Source: Oxalobacteraceae bacterium OTU3CINTB1
Lineage (GTDB): Bacteria > Pseudomonadota > Gammaproteobacteria > Burkholderiales > Burkholderiaceae_D
DNA length: 64,000 nt
Reading direction: 5' to 3'
Assembly (NCBI GenBank): GCA_024123955.1
Contig: CP099652.1
Location: 744,001 to 808,000 of the forward strand
Below the pieces are notes generated by a model. The model was given only the letters and a program-made list of their open reading frames with translations, was not told where the DNA came from and did not search any database. A program made the translations under genes and the position numbers. Each line of letters opens with the position of its first letter. The first letter of the stretch is position 1. Shown piece after piece: positions 27,112 through 36,502 of this stretch.

Positions 27112-28704
27112 ATGAAAAAACATTCGATACGTTTGGCGGCAGCAGCCGCAACGTCGCTGGCGCTGCTGTCGGCGTGCGGCGGCGGCGGCGGTGGCGACGC
27201 GCCCGCGGCCACCCCCGCGCCGCCGGTCGGCGTCACGCCGACGCCGACGCCACCGGTGGTGCCGACGCCGTCGCCCGCTCCCGATCCGACTCCGTCCACG
27301 CCGGTGGGCCCGCCCGTGATCGATCCCAACAATCCACCCGACTGGCTGGCGCTGGCCAACCGCTGCGAGCATCCGCTTCCGGGCAGCTCGGACCGGCAAG
27401 GTTCGCTGATGGACGAATTGAAGTGGCTGCGCTCCTTCTATAGCGAGACCTATCTGTGGTACCGCGAGCTGCCCGCCAACCCGCGGCTGGAGAACTACAC
27501 GCGCGCGGTGGACTTCTTCGCCGACTACAAGACGTTTGCCACCACCGCCTCCGGCCGGGCCAAGGACCGCTTCCACTTCACCTATCCGACCGAAGTGTGG
27601 GAAGGGCTGTCGAGTTCCGGCACGGAGGTCGGTTACGGCGTGACCTGGGCGCGCAACGCCGACCCGGCGGCGCCGCGCGTATGGGCGGTGGCGATGGTGT
27701 CGCCGGCGTCGCCCGGCGCGCTGGCCGGCTTGCAGCGCGGCGACGGCCTGCTCTCCGTCGACGGCGTCGCGTTGACCGACACGACCAGCGACGGCGTCGC
27801 GCGGCTCAACGCCGGCCTGTTCCCCGCCACCGCCGGCGAGACGCACAGCCTGGTGCTGACGCGCGCCGGCGTGCCGCTGACGGTCAACCTGGCCTCCAGG
27901 CAGGTGAGCAATCCGCCGGTGCAGAACGTCAAAACCATCGACACGCCGACCGGCAAGGTCGGCTACCTGCAGTTCGACGACCACAATCAGCTGTCCGAGA
28001 GCGAGCTGGCGAAGGCGATCGGCACGTTCAAGGCGGCCAACATCGTCGATCTGGTGCTCGACATGCGCTATAACGGCGGCGGCTACCTGGCCGTGGCCAA
28101 CGAGCTGGCCTACATGATCGCCGGACCCGCGGCCACCAGCGGCAAGATCTTCGAGCAGCTGCAATACAACGACAAGACCACGCCGCAGCCGCCGGACATG
28201 TTCCGCACCAAGGCTTACGGCTTCAAGTCGTCGCAGCTGGCCGCCGGCGCCGCGCTGCCCTATCTGGGGCTCAAGCGCGTCACCATCCTGACCACGCCGG
28301 GCACCTGCTCGGCCAGTGAATCGGTGATCAACGGCTTGCGCGGCATCGACGTCGAAGTCAATTTGATCGGCGGCGAAACCTGCGGCAAGCCATACGGCTT
28401 TGTGCCGGCGAATAACTGCGGCACCACCTACTTCGCGATCCAGCTGCAGGGCGCCAACCACAAGGGCTTCGGCGACTACGCCGATGGTTTCCAGCCGACC
28501 TGCCGCGCCGACGACGACTTCGATCACGTGTTGGGCGACAGCGCCGAGCGGCTGCTATCGACGGCGCTCAGCTACCGCGCGAGCGGCGCCTGCCCGGCGC
28601 AGCCGGCCATGAACCGCGCGCGCTCCGCCACCGCCACCATCGGTTCCGGCGCCATGACGCTGGTGCGCCCACAGGCCAGGGAAATCGCGATCCGCAATCG
28701 CTAG
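27112..28704 (+). CDS. S41 family peptidase, lipoprotein (C-terminal processing protease type)
   Basis: A 530-residue predicted lipoprotein. The signal ends in LLSACGGG with Cys at about residue 22, followed by a Pro/Thr-rich linker of about 45 residues. A PDZ-like domain (VSPASPGALAGLQRGDGLLSVDG) precedes the S41 catalytic core. The nucleophile Ser is in CSASESVINGL and the Lys in GGETCGKPYGF. Family members degrade or trim periplasmic proteins. Two extra cysteines near the active site (TPGTCS, GETCGK) might form a disulfide. TATAAT lies only six bases before the ATG, so a leaderless transcript is possible but unproven. Confidence 0.9.
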   Translation: MKKHSIRLAAAAATSLALLSACGGGGGGDAPAATPAPPVGVTPTPTPPVVPTPSPAPDPTPSTPVGPPVIDPNNPPDWLALANRCEHPLPGSSDRQGSLMDELKWLRSFYSETYLWYRELPANPRLENYTRAVDFFADYKTFATTASGRAKDRFHFTYPTEVWEGLSSSGTEVGYGVTWARNADPAAPRVWAVAMVSPASPGALAGLQRGDGLLSVDGVALTDTTSDGVARLNAGLFPATAGETHSLVLTRAGVPLTVNLASRQVSNPPVQNVKTIDTPTGKVGYLQFDDHNQLSESELAKAIGTFKAANIVDLVLDMRYNGGGYLAVANELAYMIAGPAATSGKIFEQLQYNDKTTPQPPDMFRTKAYGFKSSQLAAGAALPYLGLKRVTILTTPGTCSASESVINGLRGIDVEVNLIGGETCGKPYGFVPANNCGTTYFAIQLQGANHKGFGDYADGFQPTCRADDDFDHVLGDSAERLLSTALSYRASGACPAQPAMNRARSATATIGSGAMTLVRPQAREIAIRNR

Positions 28705-28786
28705 CGCGCAAAGCCGACTATAATTTCCAGCGTACCCGGTGCCGGCGCAGGCACCGGTCGATCAACCCCACGCTGGAAGTTCGTCC

Positions 28787-30577
28787 ATGATCCGTTCCGC
28801 CATACTGCTTGCCTTTGCCTCCGCCACCACTGCCATCACCGCCACCACCGCCGGCGCCGCGCCGGCCACCGCCGCCGCTTCCCTGAGCACCATCGCCGAG
28901 CGATCCGGCTTCCAGAACACCGGCCGTTACGACGAGGTGGTCGCGCTGTGCGCGCGCTTCCAGAAGGCCTATCCGAAGCAGGTGCGATGCTTCGAATTCG
29001 GCCGCACGCCGGAAGGCCGTCCGATGCTGGCGCTGGCCGTCTCGCGCACCGGCGCGCTGACCGCCGAGCAGGCGAAAAAGCGCGGTCTGCCGGTGCTGCT
29101 GGTCCAGGGCGGCATCCACGCCGGCGAGATCGACGGCAAGGACGCCGGCTTCCTGGCGCTGCGCGAGGCGCTGGAGGACAAGGCCGCCCCCGGCGCGCTG
29201 GACAAGCAGGTGCTGTTGTTCGTCCCGGTGTTCAACGTCGACGGCCATGAGCGCTTCGGCAAATGGAACCGGCCGAACCAGCGCGGCCCGGTCGAAATGG
29301 GCTGGCGCACGACGGCGCAGAACTACAACCTCAATCGCGACTACGTCAAGGCCGACGCCCCGGAGATGCAGTCCATGCTGGCGCTGGTGAACGCCTGGGA
29401 CCCGCTGGCCTACATCGACCTGCACGTGACCGACGGCGCCAAGTTCCAGCCGGACGTCTCGATCCAGGTCGAGCCGGTGCACGGCGGCGACGAGGACCTG
29501 AAGCAGGCCGGCCTGGCGCTGCGCACCGCCGTGATGGCGGACCTCGCGGCGCAGGGCTCGGATCCCAAGCCGTACTACATCTCGTTCGCGCTCAACGACG
29601 ATCCGACCTCCGGCTTTGTCGACAGCATGCCGGCGCCGCGTTTTTCGACCGGCTACTTCCCGATGCGTAACCGCTTCGCGATGCTGGTCGAGACCCACTC
29701 GTGGAAGGATTATCCGACCCGCGTGCGCATCACGCGCAACACCATCGTCTCGCTGCTGTCGCAGGTCGGCGCGCACGGACAGCAGTGGCTGAAGGCGGCG
29801 CGCGAGGCGGACGCGCGCGCGGCGGCGCTGGCCGGTGCCGAGGTGCCGCTGAGCTATCGCACCACCTACAACACCAAGACCATCCAGTTCCCCGGCTACG
29901 AATACACGCGCGCGCATTCGGAAGTGTCGGGCGGTTTGATGACGCACTACGACGAAAGCAAGCCGCAGATGTGGACCGTGCCCCTGCGCGACGAGATCGT
30001 GCCCGATTTGCGGGTGGCCGCGCCAAGGGGCGGCTATCTGGTGCCGCTGGCCGACGCGCCCCGGGTGGCGGCCAAGCTGAAACAGCACGGCATCACGTTC
30101 AAGGTGCTGGGCGCGGACCAGATGGCGGCGGAGGTGGAGACTTTCCGCGCCAGCAAAGCCACATTCGGCGCGCAGTCGTTCGAAGGGCGGCAGTCGCTGG
30201 CGGTCGAAGGCGATTGGGGCCGCGAACGCCGCAGCGTGGCCAAGGGTTCGCTGTTTGTGCCGATCGCGCAGCCCAAGGCGCGCCTGGTGATGACGATGCT
30301 CGAGCCGCGCGGCGCCGATTCGCTGCTGGCGTGGGGCGAGTTCAATAATGCCTTCGAGCGCAAGGAGTACATGGAGGAGTATGTGGCCGAGGACGTCGCG
30401 CGCGAGCAGCTCGAAGCCGATCCGGCGCTGCGCGCCGAGTTCCAGAAAAAGCTCGACACCGACGCCGAGTTCAACAAGAGCCAGCAGGCGCGCCTGGAGT
30501 TCTTCGCCCGCCGCCATGCGTCGTGGGACGAGCGCTTCAACCTCTACCCGGTGATGCGCACGGCGCAGAAGTTTTAA
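28787..30577 (+). CDS. M14 family zinc carboxypeptidase, secreted
   Basis: A 596-residue exported metallopeptidase. A signal peptide ends near AGAAPA. The zinc ligands are in GGIHAGEIDGKD (His and Glu, about residues 110-113) and YIDLHVTDG (His, about 212). The catalytic glutamate is probably in MLVETHSWKDYP (about 302). The domain after residue 350 is unassigned and beta-rich. M14 enzymes remove C-terminal residues from peptides. It lies 82 bases after the S41 lipoprotein, so the two may act in extracytoplasmic protein turnover, though each has its own TATAAT-like box upstream. Confidence 0.9.
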   Translation: MIRSAILLAFASATTAITATTAGAAPATAAASLSTIAERSGFQNTGRYDEVVALCARFQKAYPKQVRCFEFGRTPEGRPMLALAVSRTGALTAEQAKKRGLPVLLVQGGIHAGEIDGKDAGFLALREALEDKAAPGALDKQVLLFVPVFNVDGHERFGKWNRPNQRGPVEMGWRTTAQNYNLNRDYVKADAPEMQSMLALVNAWDPLAYIDLHVTDGAKFQPDVSIQVEPVHGGDEDLKQAGLALRTAVMADLAAQGSDPKPYYISFALNDDPTSGFVDSMPAPRFSTGYFPMRNRFAMLVETHSWKDYPTRVRITRNTIVSLLSQVGAHGQQWLKAAREADARAAALAGAEVPLSYRTTYNTKTIQFPGYEYTRAHSEVSGGLMTHYDESKPQMWTVPLRDEIVPDLRVAAPRGGYLVPLADAPRVAAKLKQHGITFKVLGADQMAAEVETFRASKATFGAQSFEGRQSLAVEGDWGRERRSVAKGSLFVPIAQPKARLVMTMLEPRGADSLLAWGEFNNAFERKEYMEEYVAEDVAREQLEADPALRAEFQKKLDTDAEFNKSQQARLEFFARRHASWDERFNLYPVMRTAQKF

Positions 30578-30606
30578 GCGGGGAGGGGGGCGGTGGGCTG
30601 AATAGC

Positions 30607-30752
30607 CCGTGCGGGAAACGGTCTCTTTTGGCTGTCTCTTTTTGTCGCTTTTGGTCTCTTTCGGTCTCCCGCCTGTTTTAAAGCAGGCAGGAGTAGAAAA
30701 GAGACAAAAAGAGACCGAAAGAGACCAGCGAAAGAGACTCGTTCCCGCACGG
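30607..30752. repeat. Long imperfect inverted repeat with iterated GTCTCTTT units
   Basis: CCGTGCGGGAA (30607-30617) pairs perfectly with TTCCCGCACGG (30742-30752). The sequence between forms arms of about 70 bases that stay largely complementary. The left arm repeats GTCTCTTT or close variants four to five times and the right arm repeats AAAGAGAC; the centre is GCCTG...CAGGC. RNA from either strand would fold into one large hairpin. Its position after the M14 stop fits a bidirectional terminator, a mobile hairpin element or a small RNA. Open frames crossing it look like artefacts of the repeat. Confidence 0.75.
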
Positions 30753-30798
30753 TGTGGTTTGGGCTTGCATCTCGCTGGTCCCGAGCAAGGTGGTGGAG

Positions 30799-30888
30799 CT
30801 ATCGCTTTCGCGCAGTGTGCCAAATCTGAAGTATCTCAATCCGGCCGGCTTTGATGCGATAAGTAATCAAGACCAGTGGGTTTGCAGG
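30799..30888 (-). pseudogene. RelE/ParE toxin C-terminal remnant
   Basis: Directly after the antitoxin stop and in the same frame, 29 codons read PLVLITYRIKAGRIEILQIW and then HTARKR before a stop. The YRI...IEIL..WH.AR pattern is the classic C-terminus of RelE/ParE family toxins. The first roughly 60-70 residues of a toxin are missing. The only overlapping ATG gives a 10-residue peptide. The toxin has therefore been lost by an internal deletion and only its tail survives. Confidence 0.7.
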
Positions 30889-31128
30889 TCAGGCGCCATG
30901 ACGAGCGAACCACTCGTCGACCTCGTCCTTCGAGGCGAAATCGCCGTCGTCTGCCGCAGCGACGGCTTCCTGCAGATCGAGCAACTGCGGCACCCGCCAA
31001 GTGACGTAGTGCCTCAGCGCATCTTGCGCAATTGATTCAGCCGGTTGGCCGGACAAGGTTTCGATTTTGTCCATGGCCTGCTTCAATTCAGGCGACATCG
31101 CGACTTCGATGTTGAGGTTGTCACTCAT
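30889..31128 (-). CDS. Antitoxin-like protein of a decayed RelE/ParE module
   Basis: A 79-residue protein beginning MSDNLNIEVAMSPELKQAMD. It has a ribbon-helix-helix-like N-terminus and an acidic C-terminal tail, ADDGDFASKDEVDEWFARHGA, which is the toxin-binding pattern of antitoxins paired with RelE/ParE toxins. GGGAG lies six bases before the ATG. The cognate toxin immediately downstream is truncated, so this is now an orphan antitoxin. It lies 40 bases after ttcA on the same strand and may be read from the ttcA transcript. Confidence 0.8.
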   Translation of the reverse strand: MSDNLNIEVAMSPELKQAMDKIETLSGQPAESIAQDALRHYVTWRVPQLLDLQEAVAAADDGDFASKDEVDEWFARHGA

Positions 31129-31168
31129 GACGCACTCCCGTTAAGAACCGGCTTTGATTATATGCCTG

Positions 31169-32128
31169 TTACGGCGCGCGCTTGAGCACTTCGCTCTGGA
31201 TCGCGAACGCGCCGTTGACGCCATCGAGCGTGATGCTCTCGTCCTTGTCGAACAGGATGTCGCCGGTGAAGGCGCCTTCGGCTTCGCGCATTTCGTTTTT
31301 GCTGAAGTCGAACAGGCCGCGGTCCATCATGTGCGACGGCTTGATGTTGCCCATCGCGGTGAACATGCTCTTGATCCACAGCGGATTTTTCTGCTGCCAG
31401 GTCGCCAGCATCTCCTTCATCGCCTGCCGCTGCAAATTCGGCTGCGAGCCGCACAGGTTGCACGGGATGATGGGGAAGCCCATCTTGCCGGCGTATTTTT
31501 CGATGTCCTGCTCGCGGCAGTAGGCCAGCGGGCGGATCACCACGTTCTCGCCGTCGTCGGCCGTCAGCTTGGCCGGCATGGTCTTGATGGTCCCGCCGTA
31601 GAACATATTGAGCAGGAAGGTCTCGAGGATGTCGCCCTGGTGGTGGCCCAGCGCGATCTTGGTCGCGCCCAGCTCCTTGGCGGTGCGGTACAGGATGCCC
31701 CGGCGCAGGCGCGAGCACAGCGAGCAGGTGGTCTTGCCCGGCTCGATCTTCTCGGTGACGATGCTGTAGGTGTCCTGCTCGACGATCTTGTACGGCACGC
31801 CGATCTTTTCAAAATACTCCGGCAGCACGTGCTCCGGGAAGCCCGGCTGCTTTTGATCGAGGTTGACCGCGATCAGGTCGAACTTGACCGGCGCGATTTT
31901 CCGCAGGTGCATCAGGATGTCGAGCATCGCGTAGCTGTCCTTGCCGCCGGACATGCAGACCATCACCAGGTCGCCCTCGGTGATCATGTCGAAATCGACG
32001 ATCGCCTTGCCGGTTTGCGTGCGCAGCTTCTTTTGCAGCAGCTCGAAGCGGCGCGAATCGGTCGGGTCGCGCTCCGGCGCGGCGGCTGCGGCGTGGTGTT
32101 CTTGCGGGAGGTGCAGTGGGGCGTTCAT
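31169..32128 (-). CDS. ttcA: tRNA 2-thiocytidine(32) synthetase TtcA
   Basis: A 319-residue enzyme that installs 2-thiocytidine at position 32 of certain tRNAs. The PP-loop SGGKDSYAM (about residues 60-68) activates the tRNA with ATP. The two CxxC motifs, CSLC and CNLC, bind the 4Fe-4S cluster that carries the sulfur. Length and motifs are standard. It starts one base after the folB stop, so it is the last enzyme gene of a folM-like/folB/ttcA minus-strand operon. Confidence 0.96.
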   Translation of the reverse strand: MNAPLHLPQEHHAAAAAPERDPTDSRRFELLQKKLRTQTGKAIVDFDMITEGDLVMVCMSGGKDSYAMLDILMHLRKIAPVKFDLIAVNLDQKQPGFPEHVLPEYFEKIGVPYKIVEQDTYSIVTEKIEPGKTTCSLCSRLRRGILYRTAKELGATKIALGHHQGDILETFLLNMFYGGTIKTMPAKLTADDGENVVIRPLAYCREQDIEKYAGKMGFPIIPCNLCGSQPNLQRQAMKEMLATWQQKNPLWIKSMFTAMGNIKPSHMMDRGLFDFSKNEMREAEGAFTGDILFDKDESITLDGVNGAFAIQSEVLKRAP

Positions 32129-32129
32129 A

Positions 32130-32528
32130 TCAGACGTTGTCCTTGATCTTGAAGACTTCGACGCCGACGCCTTCGCAGTCCGGGTACACGTCCGGCTTCA
32201 TCGTCGACACGCGGGCGGCGCGCACGCGCGGGTGGTCCAGCATCGCGCGCACGATGTCGTCGCACAGGCTTTCCTGCAGCTGCACGTGGCCGCGCGCCAT
32301 CAGCTTGGCGATGGTGTCGCGGATGAAGTCATAGTCGACCACCTCGTCCAGCTGGTCGTGGGTCGGCGTCGACACCGCCAGCGGGATGTACAGGTCGACG
32401 TTGATCAGCAGCCGCTGCTCGCCCTTTTTCTCGAATTCGTACACGCCGATGTTGATCAGCACTTCGTAATTGCGCAGGAACAGGCGGCGGCAGTCGGTCA
32501 GACTCGGGTGGGACAGGGCGGACAACAT
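32130..32528 (-). CDS. folB: Dihydroneopterin aldolase
   Basis: A 132-residue FolB protein acting in folate biosynthesis (7,8-dihydroneopterin to 6-hydroxymethyl-dihydropterin). [27 protein letters not shown] matches the conserved start of the T-fold. [15 protein letters not shown] and the following LCDDIV glutamine/glutamate region fit the active site layout; the usual LxE is QESLCDD here. It lies between a FolM-like reductase and ttcA, all on the minus strand with short gaps. Confidence 0.92.
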   Translation of the reverse strand: MLSALSHPSLTDCRRLFLRNYEVLINIGVYEFEKKGEQRLLINVDLYIPLAVSTPTHDQLDEVVDYDFIRDTIAKLMARGHVQLQESLCDDIVRAMLDHPRVRAARVSTMKPDVYPDCEGVGVEVFKIKDNV

Positions 32529-32571
32529 GGGATTACCTTCTTTCGATTTAAATTCTACTTATTCAGCGAGC

Positions 32572-33381
32572 TTATTTAGCCAAAAACATCACGTCGCGCG
32601 GCAGCGGCATCAGGTGCTGGCCGCCGTCGACCAGCAGGGTGGTGCCGGTCATGGCGCGCGCCGAGGCGGCGTAGACGACGCTGTCGGCGATGTCTTCGGG
32701 GGTGCTGGAACGGCCCAGCGGGGTTTGCTGGTGCGCGTTGGCGAAACCGGCTTCGGTCTGGTCGCCGGACACCATCGTGATGCCGGGCGCGATGCCGACC
32801 ACCCGCACCGCCGGCGCCAGCTGCTGCGCCAGCATCGTGGTGGCGGTGTGCAGCGCGGCCTTGGACAGGGTGTACGACAAAAAATCAGGATTGAGATTGT
32901 ACAGTTTCTGGTCGAGCAGATTGATGACGGCGGCCGGCTCGCCGCCGCTGCCAACGGTCGCCGCGTGCAGCGCCTGCGACAGCAAAATCGGCGCGGCGAC
33001 GTTGGCGCGCATGTGGGCGTCGAGGCGGGCGGCGGTGAAATCGGCGGCGCTGTCGTAGTCGAACAGCGAGGCGTTGTTGACCACGCAGCGCACCGGCCCG
33101 AGGGCGGCGATGGCGCGCGGCAGCAGTTCGCGCACCGCCGCTTCGTCCGACAGGTCGCATTGCAGCGCGACGGCGCGCCGGCCCAGCGCGACGATGTCGG
33201 CCGCCACCTGGCGCGCCTCGTCCGCCGAGGCGCGGTAGTGCACCGCCACGTCCCAGCCGGCGCGCGCCAGCCCGAGCGCGATGGCGCGGCCGATGCGGCG
33301 CCCGGCGCCGGTCACCAGGGCGACGCGGACGGGCGCCGGCGCTGCCGGGGTGGGGGAGGTGGAGTGCTGCGTTGTGGTCAT
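32572..33381 (-). CDS. SDR family oxidoreductase, FolM/pteridine reductase-like
   Basis: A 269-residue short-chain dehydrogenase. TGAGRRIGRAIALGLARAG is the NADP-binding site; the RRIG form is typical of pteridine reductases and FolM rather than general SDRs. NNASLFDYDSAADF and the catalytic SYTLSK (YxxxK) follow, and PGITMVSGDQTEAGF is the substrate loop. The neighbouring folB gene supports a role in dihydropterin or dihydrofolate reduction. It is divergent from the methyltransferase gene with 72 bases between them. Confidence 0.85.
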   Translation of the reverse strand: MTTTQHSTSPTPAAPAPVRVALVTGAGRRIGRAIALGLARAGWDVAVHYRASADEARQVAADIVALGRRAVALQCDLSDEAAVRELLPRAIAALGPVRCVVNNASLFDYDSAADFTAARLDAHMRANVAAPILLSQALHAATVGSGGEPAAVINLLDQKLYNLNPDFLSYTLSKAALHTATTMLAQQLAPAVRVVGIAPGITMVSGDQTEAGFANAHQQTPLGRSSTPEDIADSVVYAASARAMTGTTLLVDGGQHLMPLPRDVMFLAK

Positions 33382-33453
33382 AGTCGCTGTTCAAAAAATG
33401 TTGTGGGTGTCACGTAATATCACGCACCTGCGCCGATTCGCTACAATGCCGGT

Positions 33454-34605
33454 ATGTCCCTACCCGTACCTTCTAGCGACGCGCTGGCCGCGTCCCACGC
33501 CCTGCAGAACCTGATCGCCGCCGACATCGAACGCCATGACGGCGCGATTTCCTTCGCCCGCTTCATGGAGCTGGCCCTGTACGCGCCCGATCTGGGCTAC
33601 TACAGCGGCGGCTCCGCCAAGCTTGGCAAAGATGGCGATTTTACAACCGCGCCGGAACTGACGCCGCTGTTCGGCGCCGCGCTGGCGCGTGTCGCAGCCG
33701 CTATTATCGCCCAAAGCGCGTCGCGCATCCTCGAATTCGGCGCCGGCACCGGCAAGCTGGCGTTCGACATCCTGAGCGCGCTGGCGGCCGACGGCGTCGC
33801 CGTCGAGCGCTATTTCATCGTCGAACTGTCCGGCGAACTGCGCGCGCGCCAGCGCGAGCGGTTGCGCGACTTCCCGCAGGTGGAATGGCTCGACGCGCTG
33901 CCGGACGCCTTCGACGGCGTCGTTTTCGGCAACGAGGTGCTCGACGCCATGCCGGTGCACCTGGTCACCAGGCACCCGCAAGGCTGGCAGGAGCTGCGCG
34001 TGACGGTGCGCGACGGCCGCTTCGACTGGCTCGAGGCGCCGGCCGACGCGGCGCTGCTGGCGCAGATCGAGCGCCAGGTCGCCGGCCACGCCGAACTGCC
34101 GGTCGGTTACGTCACCGAGGTGCACGGCGTCGCCTGCGGCTTCATGGCCACCCTGGGGCGCATGCTGCGCGACGGCGGCGCCAACGCCGCCTTCCTGTTC
34201 GACTACGGCTTCCCGGCGCACGAATACTATCTGGACCTGCGCGCCACCGGCACCCTGATGTGCCACTACCGCCACCACGCCCATCCGGACCCGTTCTATT
34301 ACCCCGGCCTGCAGGACATCACCGCCCACGTCGATTTCACGGCGATGGCGCTGGCGGCGCAGGACGCCGGCGCCGGCGTGCTGGCGTACCTGAACCAGGC
34401 CGCCTTCCTGATCGGCGCCGGCATCGGCGAGCTGCTGATGCGCACCGACCCTGCCGACACCAAGCATTACCTGCCGCGGGCGGGCGCCGTGCAAAAACTG
34501 CTGTCGCCGGCCGAGATGGGCGAATTGTTTAAAGTCTTGGTTATAGGAAAGAACGTCACATTGCCCGACGCCATCACAATGCATGACCGCAGTCATCGTT
34601 TGTAG
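33454..34605 (+). CDS. SAM-dependent methyltransferase of the MidA/NDUFAF7 family
   Basis: A 383-residue protein of the COG1565 type. SFARFMELALYAPDLGYYSGG and GDFTTAPELTPLFG are the family hallmark. ILEFGAGTGKLAFDIL is the SAM-binding motif I, and VVFGNEVLDAMPVHLV is conserved downstream. Eukaryotic members dimethylate an arginine of a complex I subunit; the bacterial substrate is unknown. It is divergent from the folM-like/folB/ttcA operon, an arrangement common in betaproteobacteria. Confidence 0.9.
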   Translation: MSLPVPSSDALAASHALQNLIAADIERHDGAISFARFMELALYAPDLGYYSGGSAKLGKDGDFTTAPELTPLFGAALARVAAAIIAQSASRILEFGAGTGKLAFDILSALAADGVAVERYFIVELSGELRARQRERLRDFPQVEWLDALPDAFDGVVFGNEVLDAMPVHLVTRHPQGWQELRVTVRDGRFDWLEAPADAALLAQIERQVAGHAELPVGYVTEVHGVACGFMATLGRMLRDGGANAAFLFDYGFPAHEYYLDLRATGTLMCHYRHHAHPDPFYYPGLQDITAHVDFTAMALAAQDAGAGVLAYLNQAAFLIGAGIGELLMRTDPADTKHYLPRAGAVQKLLSPAEMGELFKVLVIGKNVTLPDAITMHDRSHRL

Positions 34606-34711
34606 ACAAAATGACACAATGGCGGGAAAGGCAAAGGCCGCCGCCGCCTGAACGGCGGGATGGGCGGGCCAAGATCGGCTATGATGCAGGATCGAGCGCC
34701 GATTTAACGCC

Positions 34712-35740
34712 ATGGGACCAATGGGAAAGATACACACTCACTATGACAACCTGAAAGTGTCGCGCATGGCGCCTCAGGAAGTCATACGTGCCGCCTACAA
34801 GGCCCTCAGCCAGAAATACCATCCGGACAAAAATCCGGGGGATGAAAAGGCTGCGCGCATCATGGCCATTCTCAACAGCGCCTACGACACCTTGTCCGAC
34901 ACCCAGCGCCGCCGCGAGCACGACGAATGGATCGCCGCCGAGGAGTGGGAGATCGAGTGGCTGGAAAGCACCCGCAACGAGGACGGCCGGGGCGCCGACA
35001 AGTACCGCCACGACGCCGACCGCTGGAATCCCGAGCCGGTCGACGAGCCGCAACCGTTGGCGGCGCCGCTGCGCAAATGGAAGTGGTGGGCCGGGCTGGC
35101 CGGCTGCCTGGTGGCCGGCTGGCTGGGCGGCACGATGGCGTCCCAGTCGGCCTTGCTGGACGCGGCGCTCGGCGGCAAGGTGCGCGGCGGCGCCAAGGCC
35201 GAGCCGGTGCGCGCGGCCAAGGCCGAACCGCGCGAGCGCGAACGCGACGACTGGGCCGGGCCGCAATCGTTCTATCCGGAAGCCGACACCTCGCCGGCGC
35301 CCAAGGGGGCCCCGGTCAAGGTGGTGGCGATGTCGCAGATCGTGCTGCCCGGCGTGACGCCCGATTGCGACCATGACAGCCAGACCCTGGTCTCGCCCAA
35401 CGGCGAGCCGTGGCCGGCCAACTCCGGCTATATCGAGGGCTTCAGCGTCGGCAACCGCGGCGACGACATCCAGCTGATGGTCGACAACGCCAACAACGCC
35501 TCGGCCGTGTTCATCAAGGTCTACGACGTCGAGCGGCGCGCCAATGTGCGCTACGCCTATGTGCGCGCGCACGACAAGCTGATGGTCGACAAACTATCGA
35601 ATGGCAAGTACGAGATCCGCTACCAGAACCTCGACCCCGCCGCCAACCGCGGCGGCTGCTCCGGCGCCGGTCCCGGCGGCGGCGCGGCCCCCAGCCGCAC
35701 CGCCGCCGCCGAGGCCGACACGCTGCCGGTCAGCAATTAG
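34712..35740 (+). CDS. Membrane-anchored J-domain protein
   Basis: A 342-residue protein with an N-terminal J domain (about residues 8-70): [11 protein letters not shown], then [10 protein letters not shown] with the HPD triad that stimulates Hsp70. One hydrophobic helix lies around residues 126-148 ([19 protein letters not shown]). The C-terminal half is a periplasmic-looking beta-rich domain of unknown function ending in a Gly/Ala-rich tail. A DnaK partner role is inferred from the J domain. ATG 34721 is an alternative start. The stop overlaps the convergent cheW stop by four bases. Confidence 0.85.
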   Translation: MGPMGKIHTHYDNLKVSRMAPQEVIRAAYKALSQKYHPDKNPGDEKAARIMAILNSAYDTLSDTQRRREHDEWIAAEEWEIEWLESTRNEDGRGADKYRHDADRWNPEPVDEPQPLAAPLRKWKWWAGLAGCLVAGWLGGTMASQSALLDAALGGKVRGGAKAEPVRAAKAEPRERERDDWAGPQSFYPEADTSPAPKGAPVKVVAMSQIVLPGVTPDCDHDSQTLVSPNGEPWPANSGYIEGFSVGNRGDDIQLMVDNANNASAVFIKVYDVERRANVRYAYVRAHDKLMVDKLSNGKYEIRYQNLDPAANRGGCSGAGPGGGAAPSRTAAAEADTLPVSN

Positions 35741-36213
35741 CTCGCCACCGTCTCCATCAGGCCCATTTCCTCGCTCGACATCAGCTTGTCGATATTGACC
35801 AGGATGAGCATGCGCTCGTCGATGGTGCCCAGGCCGATCAGGTAGTCGGAGCTGAAGGCGGTGCCCATCTCCGGCGCCGGCTTGACCTGCTCGGGCGTCA
35901 ACGTGGTCACGTCGGACACCGAATCGACCACCATGCCCACCACGCGGCCGTTGATGTTGAGGATGATGACGACCGTGAACTGGTCGTACACCGGCGCGCC
36001 CAGGTTGAACTTGATGCGCATGTCCACCACCGGGATGATGATGCCGCGCAGGTTGATCACGCCCTTGATGAACTCCGGCGCGTTGGCGATGCGGGTGACG
36101 GCCTCGTAGCCGCGGATCTCCTGCACCTTGAGGATGTCGATGCCGTATTCCTCGGCGCCGAGCGTAAAGGCGAGGAACTCCCGGCCGGCGATATCGGCGG
36201 CGTTTTCTTGCAT
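35737..36213 (-). CDS. cheW: Chemotaxis coupling protein CheW
   Basis: A 158-residue Che[25 protein letters not shown] opens the SH3-like domain, and [20 protein letters not shown] and VDSVSDV are the conserved core that binds CheA and chemoreceptors. ATG 36213 has AAGGA eight bases upstream; an in-frame upstream start would add 32 unlikely residues. No cheA or receptor gene is nearby. The adjacent c-di-GMP genes suggest this locus is one of several signalling clusters in the genome. Confidence 0.95.
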   Translation of the reverse strand: MQENAADIAGREFLAFTLGAEEYGIDILKVQEIRGYEAVTRIANAPEFIKGVINLRGIIIPVVDMRIKFNLGAPVYDQFTVVIILNINGRVVGMVVDSVSDVTTLTPEQVKPAPEMGTAFSSDYLIGLGTIDERMLILVNIDKLMSSEEMGLMETVAS

Positions 36214-36502
36214 GGCGATGGTCCTTGTCGTGTCGTTGTTTTTGTCGTATTTGTGTCCCTGGGCGGCCCGTCGCGGCACCTTGTTGTGGTCCTTGAAAGG
36301 TTGATCCACGGTGGCAGCCGCCTTCTAAGAGTAGCAGAGTCGGGGCGCCGTGACGAGCGTTGGGAAGGCGCCGTTTGGTAAAAAGCGGCGCGCTGTTGCT
36401 ATCGCTTCCATGGAGCTTGTCACAGGGGGGGAATCTGATTATGCTAGCCTCAGCTCAGGCACACGGCGCGGCCGGACGCCGGACCCTCCAGGAGATTTGT
36501 GT

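Noticed and set aside
30609..30854. Short open frames crossing the long hairpin
   Set aside because: They read through the repeated GTCTCTTT units and match no family; the inverted repeat explains the sequence better.
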